From contig DHJN01000099.1 of NCBI GenBank assembly GCA_002404345.1, forward strand, positions 1 through 10,088: a DNA stretch of 10,088 nucleotides, in the 5' to 3' direction. Under the pieces are notes generated by a model. The model made no database searches and had not been told where the DNA came from. It saw only the letters and a program-made list of their open reading frames with translations. This DNA is from Actinobacteria bacterium UBA4719. GTDB lineage: Bacteria; Actinomycetota; Actinomycetes; Actinomycetales; Dermatophilaceae. The position numbers and the translations under genes were made by a program. Positions within the stretch are counted from its first letter, which is position 1, and every line of letters starts with the position of its first letter. Positions 5,452 through 10,088 of this stretch are shown in pieces.

Positions 5452-6276
5452 TCACGCTGCGAGCGGGAGTACACGCTGGGCACGTACCCGTGACAGGTGG
5501 CGCAGGGTGGTCGCGATGCAGGCGACCTGAAGCCAGCCGGTCGCCGAGGTGGTGGTGTTCTCGAACGACTTCGCAAGACGGCGGGAGCGTCCGAGGCGGC
5601 CGTGGGCGACCTCGACGCGCCAAGCGTGCCGGATGGGGCGGAACACCGGCTGCTTGTCGTCCCACCCGACCCGGCGCAGCTCGAGGTCGTGATGCTTGCC
5701 GAGCGTGCGGGCAGCGGCCGCGGTGACCCCACGGTCCACCAGGACCAGCTCAAGCCGCCCGGTGACCCCCTGCTGGGTCAGGTGCTCCAGCATCAGCTCG
5801 CTGGCCCGGTTCTCATGGGTGGAGGCCGGCACGACCAGGGCACCCACCGGGAGCCCGGTCACGTCGACCGCCACCACGCGCTTGGCGCCCTTCGTGCGGC
5901 CGTACGGGCCGCCGCGGTCGTGGAAGGTGAACCCGCCGTTGGACGCCCCACGGGCGAGGTGGGTGTCGATGACCACCATCGACGGCGTCGCATCGGCCCG
6001 GCCGTCCGCCTCGCGGGCGGCCGCGTGCAGCACCGTCAGCGCCCGCGTCCAGGTTCCGTTGCGTGACCAGCGGCGGAACTGCGACCACACCCGCGTCCAA
6101 GGCCCGAACGACTCGGGCAGGTAGCGCCACTGGCAGCCGGTGTGGGAGACGTACAGCATCGCGTCCACCACCCGCCGGAGGTCCGGTGCGTGCTTGGGTC
6201 CGCGCTTGCTGGGCGCGTTGAACACCGGTTGCAGCAGCGCCCACTGCTCGTCGGTCAGGTCACTGGAGTACGACAT
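5452..6276 (-). CDS. IS5-family DDE transposase
   Basis: The 274-residue protein has an N-terminal DUF4096-like helical domain (LTDEQWALLQPVF, then CQWRYLPESFGPW) and a DDE_Tnp_1-type catalytic core. The probable DDE residues are Asp104 in VVIDTHLARG, Asp181 in LVLVDRGVTA, and Glu222 in WRVEVAHGRLGR, followed by the RRLAKSFEN motif. Between them is the family stretch GGPYGRTKGAKRVVAVD (122-138). The frame is complete with no stop or shift, and the length is typical for single-frame IS5-family enzymes. ATG at 6276 is chosen because the conserved N-terminus starts there, although no good ribosome-binding site precedes it. It begins only 35 nt after the extended rhomboid stop, on the same strand, so read-through from the rhomboid gene may express it. 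Confidence 0.93.
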   Translation of the reverse strand: MSYSSDLTDEQWALLQPVFNAPSKRGPKHAPDLRRVVDAMLYVSHTGCQWRYLPESFGPWTRVWSQFRRWSRNGTWTRALTVLHAAAREADGRADATPSMVVIDTHLARGASNGGFTFHDRGGPYGRTKGAKRVVAVDVTGLPVGALVVPASTHENRASELMLEHLTQQGVTGRLELVLVDRGVTAAAARTLGKHHDLELRRVGWDDKQPVFRPIRHAWRVEVAHGRLGRSRRLAKSFENTTTSATGWLQVACIATTLRHLSRVRAQRVLPLAA

Positions 6277-6311
6277 GCCGCACACGGTGCCGACCAAACC
6301 GGCGACGGCAG

Positions 6312-7232
6312 TCACCACCAAATGGGACACACCCAGTAAGAGCCCAGGCTCACGATGGAGCCCAGGATCGAGTCGCTGGTGACGGCATACTTTGCGCTGG
6401 CCGCCACGACGAGCAGCACCAGGACCACGGCCAGAGCCGGCAGCTGGAACCTGCGCCGGGCCTGCGGGGCGGTGGCTGTGATGAGCGCGGCCATCGCGGC
6501 TCCGGTCAGCAGACCCCCCAGGTGGGCCTGCCAGGCGATGCCCGGCAGGACGAAGCCGAGCACCGCGTTGATCGCGAGCACACCGAACATCGGACCTGAC
6601 GAACGGCCAAGGTGGCGGTTGAGCACGAGCAGGGCTCCGAACAGCCCAAAGACCGCACCCGAGGCGCCCACCACCGGGGTCCAGACGTAACCGCTTGCCG
6701 GGTCTAGCTGGGGTGAGGTGAGCAAGAGGTAGCCGACCGATCCACCGATGGCACCGACCAGGTAGAGGATCGCGAACCTCAGCCGCCCAAGCATGGGCTC
6801 GAGATACTGTCCGAGCACCCACAGGGCGTACATATTGAACAGGATGTGCAGCAGCTGACCTGGGGAGTGCTCGAACGCCGACGTCAGAAACCGCCACGGT
6901 TCGGACCGGGCCGCCGGCGGCCAGAACTCCAGGGCGGCCGAGAAGGTCGGTGAGACCTTCTGGACCAGCCACACGGCCACACAGATGCCAATGATCGCCT
7001 GGGTGACCACCGGCCGGCCGCCCTGGGTGACCTTGGCACCGAACTGCGTGCGCGGCATACGGATGCTCTTCTGGCCCTCACGGACACAGTCGACGCACTG
7101 GATGCCGACCGCGGCCGGCCGCTGACACTCAGGGCAGGTTGGCCGGCCGCAGCGCTGGCAGCGCACATACGACACCCGATCGGGGTGCCGCGGGCATACA
7201 GGCTCCTGCTGGTATGGCGAGGGCTCACTCAT
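6312..7232 (-). CDS. Rhomboid family intramembrane serine protease with N-terminal zinc finger, C-terminus altered by insertion
   Basis: Rhomboid proteases cut transmembrane helices within the bilayer. The 306-residue protein starts with a B-box-like zinc-binding module (Cys13, His16, Cys25, Cys28, Cys33, Cys36, Cys46, Cys49), followed by six to seven membrane segments from about 75 to 282. The catalytic dyad is present: Ser191 in GASGAVFG and His237 in WQAHLGG. The helix-2 motif HILFN (129-133) is also present. The last eight residues, YWVCPIWW, are encoded by the end of the IS5-type element. Joining across the insertion gives TCT then TAG, so the native protein was 298 residues ending SLGS. 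The active site is untouched. ATG at 7232 has GGTGAG eight bases upstream. It lies 47 bp after the cyclophilin gene and is probably cotranscribed. Confidence 0.92.
   Translation of the reverse strand: MSEPSPYQQEPVCPRHPDRVSYVRCQRCGRPTCPECQRPAAVGIQCVDCVREGQKSIRMPRTQFGAKVTQGGRPVVTQAIIGICVAVWLVQKVSPTFSAALEFWPPAARSEPWRFLTSAFEHSPGQLLHILFNMYALWVLGQYLEPMLGRLRFAILYLVGAIGGSVGYLLLTSPQLDPASGYVWTPVVGASGAVFGLFGALLVLNRHLGRSSGPMFGVLAINAVLGFVLPGIAWQAHLGGLLTGAAMAALITATAPQARRRFQLPALAVVLVLLVVAASAKYAVTSDSILGSIVSLGSYWVCPIWW
6320..6336 (-). repeat. Right terminal inverted repeat of element 2
   Basis: Read inward on the minus strand from 6336 it is CTGGGTGTGTCCCATTT, identical over 17 bases to the left end at 4646-4662. 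It codes for part of the extra C-terminal residues of the rhomboid protein. Confidence 0.8.
6337..6339. repeat. TAA target-site duplication, right copy
   Basis: TAA directly follows the outer right terminal repeat and matches 3005-3007. On the minus strand these bases give TTA, whose last two bases were the first two of the ancestral rhomboid stop TAG. Confidence 0.6.
6340..6354 (-). terminator. Right arm of the split crgA/rhomboid terminator hairpin
   Basis: GAGCCCAGGCTCACG is the partner of 2990-3004. The arm lies within the last codons of the rhomboid gene, so the ancestral hairpin overlapped the end of that gene. The mispairs are T against C and G against A. Confidence 0.6.
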
Positions 7233-7279
7233 GCGGGACGCTCACCAATCAGTTGAGAACCGTTGCGCAACAGGTGATC

Positions 7280-7801
7280 TCAGCTCTCGTCGACAGTGAC
7301 GGAGCTGATGACGACAGGCTCGACCGGCTTGTCGCCGCCGCCGGTGCGGACAGCACCGATCTTGTCGACGACATCGCGGCTGGGCTGGTCGGCGATCTCG
7401 CCGAAGATGGTGTGCTTGCCCTGCAGGTGCGGGGTCGGGCCCGTGGTGATGAAGAACTGCGACCCGTTGGTGCCCTTGCCGCCGCGGGTGCCGGCGTTGG
7501 CCATGGCCAGGATGTAGGGCTTGCTGAAGTTCTTGTCGGGGCTGATCTCGTCATTGAAGGCGTAGCCCGGGCCGCCCATGCCAGTGCCCTGGGGGCACCC
7601 GCCCTGGATCATGAAGCCGGGGATGACGCGGTGGAAGCCAAGACCGTCATAGTAGGGAGTCGGACTCGTACGGCCGGCGTCGTCCTTGTAGTCCAAGGTT
7701 CCTTGGGCGAGTCCAACGAAGTTCGCAACAGTCTTGGGTGCGTGGTCGGGGAACATCGTGATGTTGATGTCGCCGAGGGTCGTGTGAAGGGTGACGTTCA
7801 T
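7280..7801 (-). CDS. ppiA: Cyclophilin-type peptidyl-prolyl cis-trans isomerase
   Basis: This enzyme speeds cis-trans isomerisation of X-Pro bonds during protein folding. The 173-residue protein is a single cyclophilin domain without signal peptide or membrane segment, so it is cytosolic. Active-site residues are visible: Arg58 in FHRVIPGFMIQGG with Phe63 and Gln66, and Gln115/Phe117 in GSQFFIT. The segment HTIFGEI (130-136) follows, with His where many eukaryotic cyclophilins place other residues. A loop after residue 38 (DDAGRTSPTPYYDG) is somewhat longer than in the short bacterial type. GAGG lies eight bases before the ATG. It is first in a probable two-gene unit with the rhomboid gene and diverges from the coiled-coil membrane protein. 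Confidence 0.93.
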   Translation of the reverse strand: MNVTLHTTLGDINITMFPDHAPKTVANFVGLAQGTLDYKDDAGRTSPTPYYDGLGFHRVIPGFMIQGGCPQGTGMGGPGYAFNDEISPDKNFSKPYILAMANAGTRGGKGTNGSQFFITTGPTPHLQGKHTIFGEIADQPSRDVVDKIGAVRTGGGDKPVEPVVISSVTVDES

Positions 7802-7947
7802 GCCGTCATCCTCGCATGCGGATAGGCAGTCTCACCGGTGTGGGCAAGAGAGACAAGACAGGTCCTTGCCAGTGCTGGGTGGTCAGGCCCGACAGCACGG
7901 TGCAGGATGGGCATGAAAGGCCGATGTCATCACATGTGGAGGACCTC
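7802..7947. promoter_or_regulatory. Divergent intergenic region, ppiA / coiled-coil protein
   Basis: The 146-bp gap should carry promoters for both genes. For ppiA, TTGCCC (7847-7842) and TATCCG (7824-7819) are 17 bp apart on the minus strand, a weak match. For the plus-strand gene I see no convincing pair, only the ribosome-binding site GGAGG (7938-7942) five bases before its ATG. No hairpin or gene is evident. Confidence 0.3.
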
Positions 7948-8673
7948 ATGTTTCGTAGAAGGAAAAGGACAGAGCAGCTTCAGGACCAGTCGGCGTCACT
8001 TGCGGGCACCGCGGCGACGGTGGCCGACCAGCTGCGCGAGCGGGTTGTTCCCGCGGTCGGTCAGGCCGCCGAAAACGCCCGGGAGTGGGGACAGCCCCGG
8101 GTCGAGGCCGCTCGAGACTGGGCCAGGCCACGCGTCGAGCACGGTATCGAGGTCGCGGCGCCCAGGCTGGAGTCCGCACTCAACGGCCTCGCGCCAAAGG
8201 TGGACACCGCACGGGACAAGATCGTGGACGAGCTGTTGCCCCGCGTGACCGAGGCGATCACCGCCTGGGCGGCCGCGAGCACTGCGGCCAGGGATGAGGC
8301 GGTGTCCCGCGGCCACGGAGCTGCCGCCGTCATCTCCGGCGACGCGGTCGCCTCGCCCAAGCGCAAGAGGAAGGGCCGGGTGCTACTGGCCCTGGGTCTG
8401 ATGTCTGCCGCAGCCGCGGCCGTTGTGGCGTTCATGAAGAACTCCGCGCCCAAGGACGACCCATGGGCAACCCCGCTCGCAGACCCGTATGTCGCACCGT
8501 TGAACGGTCGGCACTCCACGGTTGGGCCGGCCGATGCGGCGACCGCCGCGACTCATGAGGAGTCCGAGCTCATCGACTCCCTGGACGACACCGACGTACC
8601 CGACCCACTGGAACCAACGGCAGACGCCGACCTTGACGAGAAGAACGGCACAGAGGACGGTCCGCGCGCATAG
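7948..8673 (+). CDS. Coiled-coil, membrane-anchored protein of unknown function
   Basis: The 241-residue product has a basic start (MFRRRKR), then an Ala/Arg/Glu-rich helical region (about 10-125) with degenerate repeats of the type ARxWxxPRVExA (44-77). A basic patch PKRKRKG (137-143) precedes one membrane segment (about 144-164), and the tail of about 75 residues is acidic and low in complexity. This resembles apolipoprotein-like or DUF5324-type proteins that I recall near this locus in actinobacteria; the family label is tentative and no activity is known. The basic patch before the helix predicts that the long N-terminal helical part is cytoplasmic and the acidic tail outside. ATG at 7948 is chosen over the upstream in-frame ATGs because GGAGG (7938-7942) is five bases before it. 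Confidence 0.8.
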   Translation: MFRRRKRTEQLQDQSASLAGTAATVADQLRERVVPAVGQAAENAREWGQPRVEAARDWARPRVEHGIEVAAPRLESALNGLAPKVDTARDKIVDELLPRVTEAITAWAAASTAARDEAVSRGHGAAAVISGDAVASPKRKRKGRVLLALGLMSAAAAAVVAFMKNSAPKDDPWATPLADPYVAPLNGRHSTVGPADAATAATHEESELIDSLDDTDVPDPLEPTADADLDEKNGTEDGPRA

Positions 8674-8771
8674 TTCGCAAGGACGGACCCGCAGAGATAG
8701 CTGTCGAATCATTCGTCGTGCCCCCGCGTGGTGCTCACGTTCGAGGGCAAGGGCGGGGCGCTCGCCTCGCG

Positions 8772-8783
8772 TACATTTGCGGG
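8772..8783 (+). promoter_or_regulatory. Possible -10 box for a leaderless dehydrogenase gene
   Basis: TACATT (8772-8777) is a TANNNT-type -10 box ending six bases before the GTG at 8784, which puts the expected start point at the GTG itself. No -35 is recognisable, and no ribosome-binding site precedes the GTG. The upstream stretch 8674-8771 holds no gene; its only structure is a near-palindrome at 8703-8717 (GTCGAATCATTCGTC, one mismatch), which might be an operator. Confidence 0.4.
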
Positions 8784-10088
8784 GTGCCCACGCATCGCGA
8801 CCAGCCTCCGGCCATGGAGGCCGACCCAGCGTCTCGACAACCCGGAATACCGACTGCTGATCTGGAGCAATGCCTACGGGTCCTGGCCCAGGCTGACGGG
8901 CTACCGGCCGAGCACCCTGACGCCGTGGCGATCAGGCGAGCGACGGCGCGAGTCTTCAAGGGTGTCAAGGAAAAGCGCCGGACCGAGCGCCGCAAGAAGG
9001 TGCTGGCCAACGACCGGGCCATCACCGCCCTGACGGCGACCGGCGCCCCTGAGCGGATCGACGACGAGACCCAGGGCCTGCAGCTGGTATCGAACGCCAC
9101 CGGCGCGCTTGCCGGAAAGCTGCTGCAGCCGCGCTCCTGCTACACCTGCAAGTCCCGATACGTCGACGTCGACGCGTTCTATCACCAGCTGTGCCCGCCG
9201 TGCGCTGCCCTCAACCGCGGCAAGCGCAACGCGCGCGCTGACCTCACCGGCCGGCGCGCTCTGCTCACCGGTGGCCGCGCGAAGATAGGGATGTACATCG
9301 CACTGCGGCTGTTGCGCGACGGCGCCCACACGACGATCACCACGCGCTTCCCGGCCGATGCGATTCGCCGATTCACTGCCATGGAGGACAGCGCCGACTG
9401 GATCCACCGGCTGCGCATCGTCGGGATCGACCTGCGCGACCCGGCCCAGGTCGTCGCGCTCGCGGACTCCGTTGCAGCACAAGGACCGCTGGACATCCTG
9501 ATCAACAACGCCGCCCAGACCGTCCGCCGGTCGCCGGGGTCCTATGCACCGCTGGTCGAGGCCGAGTCGGAGCCGCTGCCCCACGGCCCGCTGCCCGAGA
9601 TGATCACGTTCGACCACGTCAGCGACGCCCATCCCACGTCCCTCGCCGGAGCGCTGGAAGCCCACCCGACGGCACATGCGACCGCCCCCCACCAACTCAC
9701 CAGGCTGACAGAGCTCGCACTGCGTGCCGGCTCAGCGACCCCCGCCAGGATGGCGGCCGGCACCGCGATCGACGCCGGCGGCCTCGTGCCCGACCTGCAC
9801 GACGTGAACAGCTGGACGCAGCATGTTCAGGAGGTGGATCCGTTGGAGCTGCTCGAGGTTCAGCTCTGCAACTCCACAGCCCCGTTCATCCTGATCAGCC
9901 GGCTGCGTCCTTCGATGGCGGCCTCAACAGCTCGGCGCAAGTACGTCGTCAACGTCTCGGCGATGGAGGGCCAGTTCAGCCGCAACTACAAGGGCCCGGG
10001 TCATCCGCACACGAACATGGCCAAGGCGGCGCTCAACATGCTCACCCGGACCAGCGCTCAGGAGATGCTCGAGACCGACGCCATCCTG
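8784..10088 (+). CDS. SDR-family oxidoreductase with N-terminal Cys4 module (runs off the window)
   Basis: At least 435 residues; the 3' end is outside the window. The N-terminal third (1-150) is charged and helical, with a four-Cys zinc-ribbon-like module: CYTC (119-122) and CPPC (137-140). A Rossmann domain follows: TGGRAKIG (162-169) as the nucleotide-binding glycine motif, GIDLRDP (214-220), and NNAAQT (241-246). Later come Asn363 (LCNSTAP), Ser392 (VSAMEG) and Lys414 (TNMAK), matching the usual Asn-Ser-Lys positions. The catalytic Tyr of YxxxK is replaced by Thr410, so a normal SDR mechanism is doubtful. About 120 residues separate NNAA from Asn363, far more than the usual 25 or so, implying a large insert. 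The start GTG at 8784 is chosen from the -10 box; ATG at 8814 is the alternative. Substrate unknown. Confidence 0.8.
   Translation, partial: MPTHRDQPPAMEADPASRQPGIPTADLEQCLRVLAQADGLPAEHPDAVAIRRATARVFKGVKEKRRTERRKKVLANDRAITALTATGAPERIDDETQGLQLVSNATGALAGKLLQPRSCYTCKSRYVDVDAFYHQLCPPCAALNRGKRNARADLTGRRALLTGGRAKIGMYIALRLLRDGAHTTITTRFPADAIRRFTAMEDSADWIHRLRIVGIDLRDPAQVVALADSVAAQGPLDILINNAAQTVRRSPGSYAPLVEAESEPLPHGPLPEMITFDHVSDAHPTSLAGALEAHPTAHATAPHQLTRLTELALRAGSATPARMAAGTAIDAGGLVPDLHDVNSWTQHVQEVDPLELLEVQLCNSTAPFILISRLRPSMAASTARRKYVVNVSAMEGQFSRNYKGPGHPHTNMAKAALNMLTRTSAQEMLETDAIL

Larger units (their letters stand above)
3008..6336. mobile_element. Composite mobile block: two abutting TIR elements
   Basis: The block is flanked by TAA and has the layout TAA - element 1 - TGA - element 2 - TAA. 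Outer ends are CTGGGTTTGTCCC (3008-3020) and, read inward on the minus strand, CTGGGTGTGTCCC (6336-6324), which match at 12 of 13 positions. It carries tnpB, hicAB and an IS5-family transposase. It may have arrived as one unit, or element 2 may have landed at the end of a resident element 1. The unequal trinucleotide at the middle junction (TGA against TAA) leaves this open. Confidence 0.65.
4646..6336 (-). mobile_element. Element 2: IS5-family element carrying hicAB
   Basis: This 1691-bp element is bounded by 17-bp perfect terminal inverted repeats, CTGGGTGTGTCCCATTT at 4646-4662 and its complement at 6336-6320. It contains an IS5-family transposase on the minus strand and, between the transposase stop and the far end, a complete convergent hicAB operon. 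No second terminal-repeat copy lies between hicB and the transposase, so hicAB is inside the element rather than beside it. Adjacent trinucleotides are TGA on the left and TAA on the right, so a simple target duplication for element 2 alone is not present. Confidence 0.75.

Noticed and set aside
4643..6339. Element 2 as a simple insertion with its own target duplication
   Set aside because: The adjacent trinucleotides are TGA and TAA, which do not match. Only the outer pair at 3005 and 6337 is identical.
6277..6972. N-terminal extension of the IS5 transposase frame up to 6972
   Set aside because: It runs antisense-like within the rhomboid gene on the same strand in another frame. The recognised transposase N-terminus begins at MSYSSDLTDEQW (6276).
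8901..9695. 264-residue minus-strand open frame
   Set aside because: It is opposite the SDR-type gene, which has clear motifs; no domain is recognised in the minus frame.
1..10088. CRISPR array, tRNA or rRNA genes
   Set aside because: No regularly spaced repeats, cloverleaf-like sequence or rRNA segment was seen on either strand by eye.

Overview
The window is high-GC DNA with the conserved gene neighbourhood of an actinobacterial chromosome near the replication origin: trpG/pabA, a small membrane protein, a class E sortase, a DUF881 protein, crgA, a rhomboid protease and a cyclophilin. GTG starts, probable leaderless genes and the gene content suggest a member of the Micrococcales. That placement is inference; no species is recognised.

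Layout. Bases 1-93 hold the intergenic tail downstream of trpG, possibly with the last codons of a convergent gene. Bases 94-2517 are a minus-strand operon: DUF881 protein, sortase E, a 69-residue membrane protein, then trpG/pabA, with very tight or coupled junctions. crgA (2610-2879) is transcribed divergently from it. A short DnaA-box-like cluster follows at 2908-2939. Bases 3008-6336 are mobile DNA. Bases 6312-7801 carry the rhomboid protease and a cytosolic cyclophilin on the minus strand. A coiled-coil, membrane-anchored protein (7948-8673) and the first 435 codons of an unusual SDR-type dehydrogenase (8784 to the end) follow on the plus strand.

The main point of interest is the mobile block. 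It sits between two direct copies of TAA (3005-3007 and 6337-6339) and resolves into two elements placed end to end with TGA between them. The first (3008-4642) carries only a TnpB nuclease gene and its probable omega-RNA region, yet has paired terminal inverted repeats. The second (4646-6336) carries an IS5-family DDE transposase and a complete hicAB toxin-antitoxin operon inside 17-bp perfect terminal repeats. All four ends share the core GGGTKTGTCCC. Removing the block and one TAA rebuilds a 15-bp stem (13 pairs) with TAA as its loop, which looks like the bidirectional terminator of the convergent crgA and rhomboid genes. It also rebuilds a TAG stop that would end the rhomboid protein 8 residues earlier. 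So the block appears to have entered the loop of a terminator hairpin, removed that terminator and altered a host protein.

The host genes around it act in peptidoglycan growth and division (crgA), surface-protein anchoring (sortase), intramembrane proteolysis, protein folding, and folate or tryptophan synthesis. The mobile block combines DDE transposition, an RNA-guided nuclease and an addiction module. Whether these three work together is inference.
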